64,000 bases of DNA from Anaerolineae bacterium CG2_30_57_67 (GTDB taxonomy: Bacteria > Chloroflexota > Anaerolineae > Anaerolineales > Villigracilaceae): positions 1 through 64,000 of the forward strand of contig MNXJ01000084.1 of the NCBI GenBank assembly GCA_001872455.1. Reading direction: 5' to 3'. The translations under genes were made by a program, and so were the position numbers. This document shows positions 1-10,775 of the stretch, piece after piece (positions within the stretch are counted from its first letter, which is position 1; the number at the start of each line of letters is the position of its first letter). The notes beneath the pieces were generated by a model. That model was not told where the DNA came from and searched no databases. It worked only from the letters and a program-made list of their open reading frames with translations.

Positions 1-90
1 AAATGTGCTGAGCAAATAATCTGTGTATAGTTCCAAGTGTTGTTTGTTCATGTACAAATTTTACTCGGATTCCGCACCTGCTGCGTAACA

Positions 91-951
91 TCAGTTAATT
101 AATACGGCATAAATGCCAGCCACCAGCACGGCGAAGGCCAGGTTGGAAAGCGGCAGCCAGCCGGAGCCTTGAATGAGCGCCACCAAAACCGCCAGCGCGG
201 TGACGGCCAACGGGCCGACATCCGGCACCAGGCTGAAGAGTCCCGTCAGCAGGCCAATTACCAGCGCATAGGGCAGGCCAATCGCCGCCCAAATCAGGGT
301 GAAAACCACGCCGACAATCAGCATCAACGTAACCTGCCCGCGCAAATAAGACATCCACACCGCGCGGATTTGTTTGTAGAGGCGGCGCGCATCCTGTTGA
401 TAGTCGGGCGCAATCAGGCCAATCAGCCATTCGCGCAGGGTTTCCCAGTCCACCATGAAGTAGTAGGCCGAAATGACAATCACCAAAAACCAGGCGCCGC
501 CGCGCGAGGCGATTTCCAGCGTGCCGAGCGCATCGTGCATCATTGGATTTTGCGTCAGCGTCTGGCGCAGGCCGGGGATGATTTGTCCAAAATACAAGCC
601 AAAGCCGCCAATTTCCACCGGTTTTTTGAAAACTTCCTGCAACTGATTGAGGACGGCGTTCAAATCTGCCATCAGTGTGTCCAATTCCGAGAGAAAAATG
701 GGCGTCAGGGCGGCTGGAACGGCAATCAGCAGGGTGAGCGCGATGAAAAAAACGACGTTGGCGGCGGCTTTGCGCGAGAGGCGGCTGTGACGCATCAGCA
801 GGTGAACCAGCGGGCTGAGCAGGTAGGCAATCAGCGCGGCCACAATCAGCGGCGTGAACATGACGCGCACCTGCCAGGCCACCCAGAAAAACAAAATCAG
901 GGCAAGCGTGGCAAAAAAGTAACGAAATTCACGGCTCCACTGCGTTTTCAT
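91..951 (-). CDS. AI-2E family transporter (PerM/YdiK-like), C-terminally truncated
   Basis: Polytopic membrane protein of 286 residues with the pattern of AI-2E/PerM permeases: two N-terminal membrane helices, a soluble stretch (about residues 90-145), then helices including the conserved stretch RGQVTLMLIVGVVFTLIW and GLPYALVIGLLTGLFSLVPDVGP. Family members are usually about 340-370 residues; this one stops right after AVLIN, before the last conserved segment and helix. The DNA beyond the stop (positions 1-90) is abruptly AT-richer and no continuation is visible in any frame, so the gene may be cut by an insertion or an assembly edge. The ATG overlaps the threonine synthase stop by 4 bases, so the two are translated together. 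The exported substrate is not predictable. Confidence 0.8.
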   Translation of the reverse strand: MKTQWSREFRYFFATLALILFFWVAWQVRVMFTPLIVAALIAYLLSPLVHLLMRHSRLSRKAAANVVFFIALTLLIAVPAALTPIFLSELDTLMADLNAVLNQLQEVFKKPVEIGGFGLYFGQIIPGLRQTLTQNPMMHDALGTLEIASRGGAWFLVIVISAYYFMVDWETLREWLIGLIAPDYQQDARRLYKQIRAVWMSYLRGQVTLMLIVGVVFTLIWAAIGLPYALVIGLLTGLFSLVPDVGPLAVTALAVLVALIQGSGWLPLSNLAFAVLVAGIYAVLIN

Positions 952-2228
952 AGGATTTTTTTGAGCGCCGTCAGGGTGGGTTCAATCACCGGCGCGGCGG
1001 AAACGGCCTGCATGGCGGCGCGAATATCCTTCAGCCCGCTACCGGTATTCAGGACGAGAGTCGGCGCGGCGGGCGAGAGCCAGCCTTGGGCGAGCGCCGC
1101 CTTGACCCCGGCCAGCGCCGCCGCCCCAGCCGGTTCGGCAAAAATGCCGTGCGGGCCGAGGTCGCCCAGCGCGGAAAGAATTTCCGCGTCCGAAACGGTG
1201 AGATACGTCCCGCCGGTTTCACGCGCGGCGCGGATGGCGCGCACGCCGTCACGCGGCAGATCCACACTGATGGAGTCTGCCAGGGTGGCGGCCTGTACCG
1301 GCGTAATCTTTTCATCCCCGGCGCGGAAGGCATTGGCAATCGCCGCCGAACCTGCCGCCTGCACGCCGACCAGGCGCGGCATCCGTCCCAGCCAGCCGAG
1401 CGCCTGCAAATCCTTGAAGCCTTTGTGCAGGCCGGAAATGATATTGCCGTCGCCGACTGAAACGAAAATCGTCAGCGTGGCAGCGGGGATGGTGGGGGCA
1501 AGTTCGCCGGTGGCGCGCTTGGCGCGACCCAAACGCGCCAGTGACCACTCCCAAATTTCAAAGGCGGCGGTTTTTTTGCCTTCCAGCGTAAAAGGGTTGT
1601 AGCCGGTGTTGCGACAGTACCAGCCAAATTCCTGCGCGGCCTGCAGGCTCAGGTCAAAAGCGTCATCGTAGGTTCCGTCCACCAGAAAAACCTGCGCGCC
1701 AAAAATCAGCAGTTGGGCGATTTTGGCAGGCGGGGCGTTCTTCGGCGCGAAAATGACCGCCTTTTGGCCGATGGCCGCCGCCATGCCCGCCAGCGCCGCG
1801 CCGGCGTTGCCGGTCGAGGCGGTGACGATTGTCGAAGCGCTGATTTCCTGAGCGCGCGCCACAACAATCGCCGAGGCGCGGTCTTTGAAGGAAGCCGTCG
1901 GGTTGCGGCTTTCGTCTTTCAGCCAGAGCGCTTCGAGGCCGAGGCGCGCCGCCAGCCGGGGCAGGGCAAGCACCGGCGTGCCGCCCGCCAGCGCCAGCGG
2001 CGTATTTTCGCCTGCGGAGGGGAAATCCGCCGGCAGGAGGGGCAGGTAACGCCAGAGTGAGGCTTCGCGGCGGCTGAGAAAATCATCCGGCTGATAGCTG
2101 CGCCGAATCGCCTCCAGGTCGAGGGCAACATCCAGATTGCCGCCGCAGGTTGGGCAGGTGTACATCGCCTGCTCTGGCAGATATTCACGCTGACAAAGCG
2201 AGCAACGATAACCGAGAAATTTTATCAT
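948..2228 (-). CDS. thrC: threonine synthase
   Basis: Converts O-phosphohomoserine to L-threonine with pyridoxal phosphate (PLP). The N-terminus carries a four-Cys zinc ribbon (CSLC and CPTC, residues about 9-28) typical of the archaeal/Chloroflexota type. The PLP lysine lies in NPTASFKDRAS, and the phosphate-binding Gly loop in TASTGNAGAALAG; TGSGLKD near the C-terminus closes the active site. Length 426 is normal. It starts 9 bases after the upstream ABC permease stop and overlaps the downstream AI-2E gene by 4 bases, so it sits at the distal end of the transporter operon. Other fold-type II PLP enzymes are possible, but the zinc ribbon plus motif set favours threonine synthase. Confidence 0.93.
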   Translation of the reverse strand: MIKFLGYRCSLCQREYLPEQAMYTCPTCGGNLDVALDLEAIRRSYQPDDFLSRREASLWRYLPLLPADFPSAGENTPLALAGGTPVLALPRLAARLGLEALWLKDESRNPTASFKDRASAIVVARAQEISASTIVTASTGNAGAALAGMAAAIGQKAVIFAPKNAPPAKIAQLLIFGAQVFLVDGTYDDAFDLSLQAAQEFGWYCRNTGYNPFTLEGKKTAAFEIWEWSLARLGRAKRATGELAPTIPAATLTIFVSVGDGNIISGLHKGFKDLQALGWLGRMPRLVGVQAAGSAAIANAFRAGDEKITPVQAATLADSISVDLPRDGVRAIRAARETGGTYLTVSDAEILSALGDLGPHGIFAEPAGAAALAGVKAALAQGWLSPAAPTLVLNTGSGLKDIRAAMQAVSAAPVIEPTLTALKKIL

Positions 2229-2237
2229 GCCTGGATT

Positions 2238-3236
2238 TTACTCTGAATCGAAGGTTGTCCCCAAGGCGGCGGGCGGTTTGGCGCGCAGGGCGCGTAGAAT
2301 TTTTTCGGCCAGCCGGCGCTGACGTTCGGGCATGGCGGCCAGGGCGCGCTCCACCCATTCGCTGTCGCCGATGTTGACCAGCAGCAGGGTCAAAATCATC
2401 AGCGGGAAGGGGGCAACTTGCAGCACCTGAGCCGGAATGCCCGGCAAAATCGGCTGAAGCGCCAGCCCCAGCCATTGCAGCAGGGCGAAAAGATAGGCGC
2501 CGAGCGCCGCGCGGATGGGATTCCAGCCGCCGAAGATGGTGATGGAAAGTGCAATCCAGCCGATGCCGTCCAGCCCAGAGATGGTGCCCTTCCAACCGGC
2601 TTTGACCGAAAGCGAGTAAATCGGCCCGGCCAGGCCAATCAGCGCGCCGCCCAGGATGGTGTAAAAATAGCGCAGGCGGTTAACGTTTGCGCCGCGCACA
2701 AAAGCCGCCGCCGGGCGCTCACCGATGCCCTGCAGCATCAGCCCGGGGCGGGTACGGAAAATGAAGGCCCAGGCCAGGAAAATCAGCAGGAAGGAGAGAT
2801 AGGTCATCAGGTCTTGCTTGAAAAGCAAGGGCCCCAGCACGGGAAGCTGACTCAGGCCGGGCAGCGGCAAACTTTGCAGGCGCGGGCCAGGCTGCCCCAT
2901 CACCGGGTTGCCGAGGAAGTAGGCCAGGTCACGCGTCAGCAGGGCCAGCACAAAACCGACCGCCACTTGTGACTGTTTGAGGGTGATACTGGAAAAAGCC
3001 ACCACCAACGCCACCAGCGCACCGATTCCCGCCCCGGCCAAAAAGCCGAGCAGCAGGCTGCCCGTGTTCAGCGCAACCGCAAATCCGCCCATCGCCGAAA
3101 GCAGAATGGAGCCATTCATCGAAAGGTTGATGACCCCGGCGCGCTCGGAAAATGTTTCGCCCATGACGGCGAAAATGACCGGGGCGGCGGCGGCGAGTAC
3201 ACCAGCAAGACCAATGAGGAGGGTTTCAGATGTCAT
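2238..3236 (-). CDS. BMP-type nucleoside ABC transporter, permease subunit 2
   Basis: Inner-membrane permease of the branched-chain/simple-sugar superfamily (BPD_transp_2), about 332 residues with 8-9 membrane helices. The segment MGETFSERAGVINLSMNGSI is the hallmark of the YufQ/NupQ-like subunit of BMP nucleoside importers. I start it at ATG 3236 (MTSETLL): the frame is open for 16 more codons upstream, but those codons are made of a degenerate CAGTTGTC-type repeat array (3238-3295) and are unlikely to be translated. It lies between the sister permease and thrC on the same strand. Nucleosides are the expected substrate from family knowledge. Confidence 0.9.
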   Translation of the reverse strand: MTSETLLIGLAGVLAAAAPVIFAVMGETFSERAGVINLSMNGSILLSAMGGFAVALNTGSLLLGFLAGAGIGALVALVVAFSSITLKQSQVAVGFVLALLTRDLAYFLGNPVMGQPGPRLQSLPLPGLSQLPVLGPLLFKQDLMTYLSFLLIFLAWAFIFRTRPGLMLQGIGERPAAAFVRGANVNRLRYFYTILGGALIGLAGPIYSLSVKAGWKGTISGLDGIGWIALSITIFGGWNPIRAALGAYLFALLQWLGLALQPILPGIPAQVLQVAPFPLMILTLLLVNIGDSEWVERALAAMPERQRRLAEKILRALRAKPPAALGTTFDSE

Positions 3237-3237
3237 G

Positions 3238-3330
3238 GTTGTCAGTTGTCGGTTGGCAGTTGTCAGTTGGCAGTTATCAGTCATCAGCTGATGGATAAGG
3301 CAATCCTAATTCCTAATTCCTAATTTTTGC
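3238..3330. repeat. degenerate heptamer/octamer repeat arrays between permease genes
   Basis: Two short arrays sit next to each other. Positions 3238-3295 are variants of CAGTTGTC/CGGTTGGC/CAGTTATC on the plus strand, resembling the STRR heptanucleotide repeats known from cyanobacteria. Positions 3302-3326 are three near-copies of TAATTCC. The second array encodes the last residues and stop of the upstream permease (KLGIRN-stop), so it has replaced or extended the natural 3' end of that gene. Confidence 0.7.
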
Positions 3331-4343
3331 CGCGCGCCCTGCATAAGAAGCACAAATAAAACCAGCGTGCCTTGCAAAACACCGGAAAGCGTCGAATCCA
3401 ATTTGAGCACAACCGGCAGTTGAATGCTGCCGATGTTGAGCGCGGCAAAAAAGAAAGCCACTGGCGCGGCCCACAACGCCTGATAATTGACCAGCATCGC
3501 CACCATCAGACCCAAATAACCGTAACCGCTGGAGATGGAGGGAATCAGCCGGTGATAAACCACCAGCACCTGCATGGCGCCCGCCAGCCCGGCAAAAATT
3601 CCACACAGGGCAAACGCTGCCAGGCTGTATTGCCAGGTCGGCACACCCAGCAGATAGGCGGCTTTGGCGTTTTTGCCAACCGCTTTCAGACGCAGGCCAA
3701 AATAGGTTCCGCGCAGCAAAAAATACACCAGGACAATCGAAATCAGCGCCAGGCCAAGCGCCCACAGGCTGAGGCGCGAACCCGGCAACGTGGGCAGCCA
3801 CAAGGTTTCGGGAAACGGAATCGTGCCCGACATGGAGGCCACACCGGGGCGTTTCCACGGGCCGAAAATCAGCCACAGGTTGATGGAGGTCGCCACAAAA
3901 TTCAACCCCAGCCCGCCGAAAATTTCATTCACCCCGCCGAAGGTTTTCAGCACGCCGGTCAGCAGCGCCCACAGCGCGCCGCCCAGCATCCCGCCGAGAA
4001 TCGCCAGGCCGAGAATCAGCGCCGGGGGCAGGGTGCTTTCTTGCAGCAGGCGCAGCACCCAGGTACTGAAAACCGCGCCAATCATCATCTGCCCTTCGAT
4101 GCCGATATTCCACAAACCGGCGGTAAACGTGATCAGTAGCCCGGTCGTCGCCAGCAGCAGCGGCGTCCACGAAATCAGCACATCTGAAATTTTGGTCCAC
4201 GAGCCGATGGAGCCGATGATGATATTTTTGAAGGCGTCGAGCGGCGGGGCTTTGGCAATCAGCATGACCAGCGTGGTGAAGCCCAGCGCCAAGATTACCG
4301 CAATCAGTTGAAAAATCAAATTCGTCCAGCGCGAATTACGCAT
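3306..4343 (-). CDS. BMP-type nucleoside ABC transporter, permease subunit 1
   Basis: Second permease of the importer, 345 residues from ATG 4343 (MRNSRWTN), with 8-9 predicted helices and the family stretch TAGLWNIGIEGQMMIGAVFSTW, as in YufP/NupP. An upstream in-frame start at 4385 would lie well inside the ATPase gene and adds a hydrophilic extension without family support; ATG 4343 overlaps the ATPase stop by 8 bases, which is typical translational coupling. The C-terminus KLGIRN is encoded by a TAATTCC tandem repeat, so the end is probably altered compared with relatives. Confidence 0.9.
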   Translation of the reverse strand: MRNSRWTNLIFQLIAVILALGFTTLVMLIAKAPPLDAFKNIIIGSIGSWTKISDVLISWTPLLLATTGLLITFTAGLWNIGIEGQMMIGAVFSTWVLRLLQESTLPPALILGLAILGGMLGGALWALLTGVLKTFGGVNEIFGGLGLNFVATSINLWLIFGPWKRPGVASMSGTIPFPETLWLPTLPGSRLSLWALGLALISIVLVYFLLRGTYFGLRLKAVGKNAKAAYLLGVPTWQYSLAAFALCGIFAGLAGAMQVLVVYHRLIPSISSGYGYLGLMVAMLVNYQALWAAPVAFFFAALNIGSIQLPVVLKLDSTLSGVLQGTLVLFVLLMQGARQKLGIRN

Positions 4344-5829
4344 GAGCGGCCTCCCCGGCCAGCGTTTCCCAGCCCTTGCCGCCAATCAACTGCCCCAACT
4401 GCGTCACCGAAGTCTGCGCCGCGTCGAGCGGGGGCGAAACCCGCCCGGCAAAAAAGACCAGCACCCGGTCGCTGTACTGCAAAATCTCGTCCAGGTCGGC
4501 GGAAATAAAGAGAATCGCGCTGCCCTGGGCGCAGCGTTCTTTTAATTTTGCCCAAATATACAGGGTGGATTCGATGTCGAGGCCGCGCGTGGGATGTTCC
4601 AGCAAAATCAGATTGAGCGGCGTCTGAAGTAGCGCCAGCAGAGCCCGCTGTTGGTTGCCGCCCGAAAGCGATTCGACCGTGCTGGCGGGCGTGCCTTTGA
4701 TGTTGAAGGCAGAAATTCGTTGGCGCGCCAGCCCCAGCGCCGCTTCACGGTTGATGAAAACGCCGCGCATCTTTTCGGCCAGCACAAAATGGTCGGTGAG
4801 CGTTAGGCCGGGAATCAGGCCTTCTTCCATGCGCGAGGCGGGCAGGTAGGCCACGCCCTGTTTTTTGAAGGCGTGATGCGCCTGCCCGGTCAAATCGCGC
4901 CCGCCGACCAGGGTTTTCCCGGCCACCGGATGCAGCAGCCCGGCGCAGGCTCGCAAAAACAGGGTCTGACCCGAGCCTTCCATCCCGGCCAGGCCAATCA
5001 CTTCCCCGGCGCGCACGTCCAAATTTGCCTGATGAATTTGCAGGCGGGAATCTTCCAGCGAGAGATTCTGCGCCCGCAGGGTGACGAGGCCGGGCCGGGC
5101 GGGAGTCCGCGCGGCGAGCGTGACCTGTTTCCCGAACATGCTCTCGACCAGGCGTCCGGCGTCGAAGGGCGGAGTCATCATCTCAACCAGTTTTCCCTGG
5201 CGGAGAACGCTCACCCGCCCGCAAAGCGCTTCGACATCTTCCAGTTTGTGCGAGACGAAGAGAATCGTCATGCCCTGCGCGGCGAGCTTTTTGAGTGTGG
5301 CGAAGAGTTTTTCTTTTTGCGGCAGGCTGATGCCGGTGGTGGGTTCGTCCAAAATGAGGGCGCGCGCGCCGAGCCACAGCAGGCGCAAAATTTCCAGCTG
5401 CTGGCGTTCGCCAACCGTCAGCCGGTCAACGTACGCTTCGGGGTCGAGGCTGAAATCGAATTGCGCGGCCAGGGCCAGAAAGTCACGCCGCGCAGTTTTC
5501 CGGTCAGGGAAGAGGCCGCCTGCGCGCCCCAGCAGAAAATTGTCCAAAATTTTCATGGGCGGGAAGTCGAGCGGGTCTTGGTGCAACATGCCAATTCCCT
5601 GCCGAATGGCGTCGGCGGGAGAGTGGATGGTGGTGGCGCGGCCGTCCAGCCGGATTTCACCCGCGTCGGCGTAGATGAAGCCAGAGAGGACTTTCATCAA
5701 TGTGCTTTTACCCGCGCCGTTTTCGCCCAAAATCCCCTGAATCGTCCCGGCGGGGATGTCCAGGCTGATGTCGTCGTTGGCGTGGACCTTGCCGAAGGTT
5801 TTGTGAATGTGACGCAGGTCAACGTTCAT
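4336..5829 (-). CDS. BMP-type nucleoside ABC transporter, double ATP-binding protein
   Basis: Energises the importer. It contains two ABC domains in 497 residues: domain 1 has Walker A GENGAGKST and signature LTVGERQQLEILR with Walker B ALILDEPTTG; domain 2 has LAGMEGSGQT in place of a canonical Walker A, signature LSGGNQQR and LILLEHPTRGLD. The degenerate second P-loop is normal for sugar/nucleoside-type (RbsA/YufO) ATPases. I start it at ATG 5829 (MNVDLRHIHKTFG), where similarity begins; the open frame upstream runs through repeat and terminator sequence. Its start lies 161 bases after the lipoprotein stop, with a terminator in between, and its stop overlaps the permease start. Confidence 0.93.
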   Translation of the reverse strand: MNVDLRHIHKTFGKVHANDDISLDIPAGTIQGILGENGAGKSTLMKVLSGFIYADAGEIRLDGRATTIHSPADAIRQGIGMLHQDPLDFPPMKILDNFLLGRAGGLFPDRKTARRDFLALAAQFDFSLDPEAYVDRLTVGERQQLEILRLLWLGARALILDEPTTGISLPQKEKLFATLKKLAAQGMTILFVSHKLEDVEALCGRVSVLRQGKLVEMMTPPFDAGRLVESMFGKQVTLAARTPARPGLVTLRAQNLSLEDSRLQIHQANLDVRAGEVIGLAGMEGSGQTLFLRACAGLLHPVAGKTLVGGRDLTGQAHHAFKKQGVAYLPASRMEEGLIPGLTLTDHFVLAEKMRGVFINREAALGLARQRISAFNIKGTPASTVESLSGGNQQRALLALLQTPLNLILLEHPTRGLDIESTLYIWAKLKERCAQGSAILFISADLDEILQYSDRVLVFFAGRVSPPLDAAQTSVTQLGQLIGGKGWETLAGEAAHA

Positions 5830-5895
5830 GGGAGAATGGGAGGGGAGAGAATGGGAGAAGGAGAGAAAAATGATGATGAGATGAATAACGAAATG

Positions 5896-5919
5896 GCTGA
5901 CAACCGACAACCGACAACC
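5896..5919. repeat. short CGACAACC-type tandem repeat
   Basis: Three near-copies of GACAACC(G/A) in the spacer between the lipoprotein and ATPase genes. This is the same motif family (reverse complement GGTTGTC) as the arrays at 3238-3295 and inside ligA. Confidence 0.6.
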
Positions 5920-5932
5920 AATATGATACAAC

Positions 5933-5972
5933 AAAAAAGTGTGGGGCGGGATTGTCATCCCGCCCCACTTTA
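5933..5972 (-). terminator. intrinsic terminator behind the BMP lipoprotein gene
   Basis: An 11-bp GC-rich perfect stem (GTGGGGCGGGA, 5941-5951, pairing with 5958-5968) with a 6-base loop is followed on the minus strand by ACTTTTTTGTTG. It lies between the substrate-binding protein and the ATPase of one transporter. Partial readthrough would make the binding protein more abundant than the membrane complex, as is common in ABC importers. Confidence 0.85.
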
Positions 5973-5990
5973 CAGCCAAATGTAATTTTG

Positions 5991-7265
5991 TTACTGCGAG
6001 GCGCCGTCCATGCCTTCGAGCAGCTGCGGCAGGTACCAGATTTGCAAGTCGGTGGCGACTTCGCCATCCGCCAGGTAGGCCGAGCCGTCTTGCAGCGTCA
6101 GCGGGCCTTTCCACAGCGTCAGTCCGCCCGCCAGTTCGGTGATGAATTTGTCGAGGTTGGCGGAAGCGTCAGCCGAGAGCGCCGCGCCTTTTTGGAAGCC
6201 GACCGCCGAAGTATCGGGGTTATTGATGTCGGTCCAATCCGGGCTGTTCCAGCTCCAGGCGGCTTGCCAGGTGCCATCCTGAGCAGCGGTCATTGTGGCG
6301 AGGTAGGCCGGGCCCCAGTTGAAGTACGGGACGCCCAGGCAAATTTCGGCACCTTCTTCGCAAGCGCCGATGTAGTCGTAGGGGATGGCGTAGACCTGTT
6401 TGCCATCGGCGGCGAAGCGTTTGGCTTCGGTGACGGCTTCGGTGGTGTCAATGCCAGAGATGACGACATCATAGCCGCTGTTGAAGAAATCGTTGGCAAC
6501 CTGAGTCGGGTCGGAGGTCACGCCGGGGATGTTGAACCAGAAACCAATCCAGGTGACTTTGAATTTCAGGTCGGCGGCGTTTTTGCCGAGATAATTCGTC
6601 CAGCAGTATTTGGCGCCGAGGTAGACCGAGGAGGCCAGGCGGCGGGTTTCGTCATTGATTAGGGGGCCGAGGTAGCCAATTTGGCCGGTTTGGGTTTGCA
6701 GGGCGGCGGCGCAGCCAGCCATCATTTTGCCAAATTCCATGCGGCCCATGATGTTGCCCATGTTCGGCAGGTTTTTGAAATCTTTGCCATCCGCCCAGGC
6801 CGAGTCGCCGGAGGCGTGAATGACGGTGATTTCGGGGTGGTTCTGGGTGAATTCGATGGCGCTGTCTTTCATATCATCCGAGTTGAAGATGATGACTTTG
6901 GCGCCTTTGGAGACCAGGTCTTCGGCCAGTTGGGCGGGGGTGGAACCGGGGCGGTCGGCGGGGTTGACTTTGTCCACGTAAATCATTTCGCTGCCGGGCA
7001 GTTTGTCCTGCACGTATAAGCCAGCATCGTAGTGGGCCTGGCTCCAGCCGTGGTCGTTGTAGGGGCCGACCAGCAACATGCCGAAGATGAATTTTTCGGC
7101 GGGGACGGCGGCAGTTGCGGCGGGGACTTCCGTCGCGGCGGCGGACGCAACGGTGGCGACAGGCGCTTCCGTGGCAGCGGGCGCTTCGGTGGCGGCGGGC
7201 GCGCAGGCGGCCAGCAAAATGCCGAGCAACGCCAAAAGGGAGATGAATTTCATCAGGTGACGCAT
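5991..7265 (-). CDS. BMP family (Med/PnrA-like) substrate-binding lipoprotein
   Basis: Extracellular nucleoside receptor of the importer, 424 residues from ATG 7265 with Shine-Dalgarno GGAGGAG (7271-7277). A signal peptide ends in lipobox LLAAC (Cys21), followed by a linker built of ATEAPA-like repeats (about residues 22-58), a style common in Chloroflexota lipoproteins. The mature part begins KFIFGMLLVGPYNDHGWSQAHYDAG, the typical opening of PF02608 proteins, and includes ITVIHASGDS and GYDVVISGIDTTEAV. The frame stays open upstream to 7340 but without family similarity. It is the first gene of the importer cluster. Confidence 0.93.
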   Translation of the reverse strand: MRHLMKFISLLALLGILLAACAPAATEAPAATEAPVATVASAAATEVPAATAAVPAEKFIFGMLLVGPYNDHGWSQAHYDAGLYVQDKLPGSEMIYVDKVNPADRPGSTPAQLAEDLVSKGAKVIIFNSDDMKDSAIEFTQNHPEITVIHASGDSAWADGKDFKNLPNMGNIMGRMEFGKMMAGCAAALQTQTGQIGYLGPLINDETRRLASSVYLGAKYCWTNYLGKNAADLKFKVTWIGFWFNIPGVTSDPTQVANDFFNSGYDVVISGIDTTEAVTEAKRFAADGKQVYAIPYDYIGACEEGAEICLGVPYFNWGPAYLATMTAAQDGTWQAAWSWNSPDWTDINNPDTSAVGFQKGAALSADASANLDKFITELAGGLTLWKGPLTLQDGSAYLADGEVATDLQIWYLPQLLEGMDGASQ

Positions 7266-7358
7266 ATTTTCTCCTCCAGGGGAAAATGTTTGCACGGGAA
7301 CGCCCCGTACTTGACTAGACTGCGGGCGGTATTGTAGCATAAACCGCCAACGGCTAAA

Positions 7359-9629
<2,271 letters not shown>

Positions 9630-9716
9630 TCAATTATATATCGCTCACGGGCATAAAGTGCGCCTTTCACTTTCTAAAAAAGCGCAATTTGTGACTCAAT
9701 GCGGTATAGCCGGAAT

Positions 9717-9744
9717 AAAAAAGACGCCAATATTGGCGTCTTTT
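9717..9744 (-). terminator. intrinsic terminator behind panE
   Basis: A perfect 22-nt palindrome AAGACGCCAAT/ATTGGCGTCTT (9721-9742) is followed on the minus strand by six T residues (9722-9717). It lies between the panE stop and the ligA start, so it ends panE transcription before ligA. Confidence 0.85.
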
Positions 9745-9782
9745 CGCACGGGATGCGCGTGGTTTATCGTGTTTTCAGGGCA

Positions 9783-10697
9783 TCAGGCGGGCAAAAGCGG
9801 CAAAAGCAGGCCGTAGAGCGCATCGGCCAGCGGCGTGGGCAGGCCCGCCTCGCGCCCCTTGCGTCCAATCACACCCACCAGCGCTTCCAGTTCAAACGGT
9901 TTGCCGGCCTCCACATCCACCTGCAGCGAGGCCTTGATGCCCGGCTCGGCGGCATCCAGAAAGCCGAGCGCTTTTTCCACCACATCCGCCTCCAGCGCCA
10001 CGCCCAGGCTGCGCCCCACCGCTTCCACTTCGCGCATCAGTTGCACAATCAGCGCGCGGGTTTGCGGAACCTGGCGGTAGCCGCCCAGCGGCAGACCGGT
10101 CAGCGCCCCAAAGCTGGCGGCGGCAGCGATGAAGGTGAATTTCGTCCACACCATTTTTTGGATGTCGGGGGCGATTTCCACGCTGACGCCGGTTTCGCGC
10201 AAGGCGGAGAAAATGGCCTGCAGGCGCGGCGTCACCTGGCCGGAAAATTCTCCCAGCGCGATGCGGCGGAAGGCCGAAACCTGACGGATGACTCCCGGTG
10301 ACTCAATCGCCGAGGAAATCCAGGTTACGCCGCCCAGCAGGTGTTCGGCTCCCAGAATCGCGCCGAGGCGTTCCGCCGCGTCCACGCCATTTTGCAGGCT
10401 GATGACGGTCGTCTGCGGGGAAATTATCGGGGCGAGGGCGCGCGCGCCGCTTTCAGTGTCGTAGGCTTTGGCGCAAAAGAGAATCACCTCCGCCGCGCCG
10501 ATTTCTGCCGGAGAATCCGTCGCCTGGGCCGGGAAAATCAAAAAATCGCCATGCACACTTTTGATTTGCAATCCGCGTTGCCGAATAGCCTGCAAATGTG
10601 CGCCGCGCGCCACAAACGTCACCGAATGCCCCTGGCGTGCCAGCAGCGCGCCGTAATATCCGCCGACACCGCCGGTGCCGAAAATGACAATTTTCAT
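9783..10697 (-). CDS. panE: 2-dehydropantoate 2-reductase
   Basis: NADPH-dependent reduction of ketopantoate to pantoate in vitamin B5/CoA synthesis. The Rossmann motif GTGGVGGYYG lies at residues 7-16; FCAKAYD carries the conserved Lys, ISLQNGVD and KFTFIAAAASFGALTGLPLG are typical, and ELEALVG is the C-terminal helical domain signature. Length 304 is normal. The start is one base after the stop of an 18-codon leader ORF that has the strong ribosome site and the promoter. Some ApbA/PanE paralogs act on other 2-oxoacids, so substrate certainty is moderate. Confidence 0.9.
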   Translation of the reverse strand: MKIVIFGTGGVGGYYGALLARQGHSVTFVARGAHLQAIRQRGLQIKSVHGDFLIFPAQATDSPAEIGAAEVILFCAKAYDTESGARALAPIISPQTTVISLQNGVDAAERLGAILGAEHLLGGVTWISSAIESPGVIRQVSAFRRIALGEFSGQVTPRLQAIFSALRETGVSVEIAPDIQKMVWTKFTFIAAAASFGALTGLPLGGYRQVPQTRALIVQLMREVEAVGRSLGVALEADVVEKALGFLDAAEPGIKASLQVDVEAGKPFELEALVGVIGRKGREAGLPTPLADALYGLLLPLLPA

Positions 10698-10698
10698 G

Positions 10699-10755
10699 CT
10701 ACGCCTCGCTAATTTTCATTTCAATCGGGAAGGTGAGTGTGTATTCGGTTGCCAT
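10699..10755 (-). CDS. short leader ORF upstream of panE (18 residues)
   Basis: The ATG at 10755 follows an AAGGAG Shine-Dalgarno and encodes MATEYTLTFPIEMKISEA, then TAG, leaving one base before the panE ATG. No convincing separate Shine-Dalgarno is seen for panE, so panE translation may depend on this ORF. It could be a genuine leader peptide or the remnant of a decayed gene. It is not recognised as any known family. Confidence 0.45.
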   Translation of the reverse strand: MATEYTLTFPIEMKISEA

Positions 10756-10775
10756 GAGAATTTCTCCTTGGCTTC

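Noticed and set aside
60-95. GATGTTACGCAGCAGG (minus strand) resembling part of the class 1 integron attI1 region
   Set aside because: Only about 16 bases match from memory, with no GTTRRRY core site, no integrase and no cassette, so it may be chance or an assembly edge.
169-1602. Long open frame on the plus strand opposite the AI-2E and thrC genes
   Set aside because: It lies antisense to two genes with clear family motifs, has Arg/Gln/Ala-rich composition without any domain, and is explained by high GC.
4960-5010. Poor second Walker A in the nucleoside ABC ATPase as a sign of decay
   Set aside because: A degenerate second P-loop is usual in RbsA/YufO-type double ATPases.
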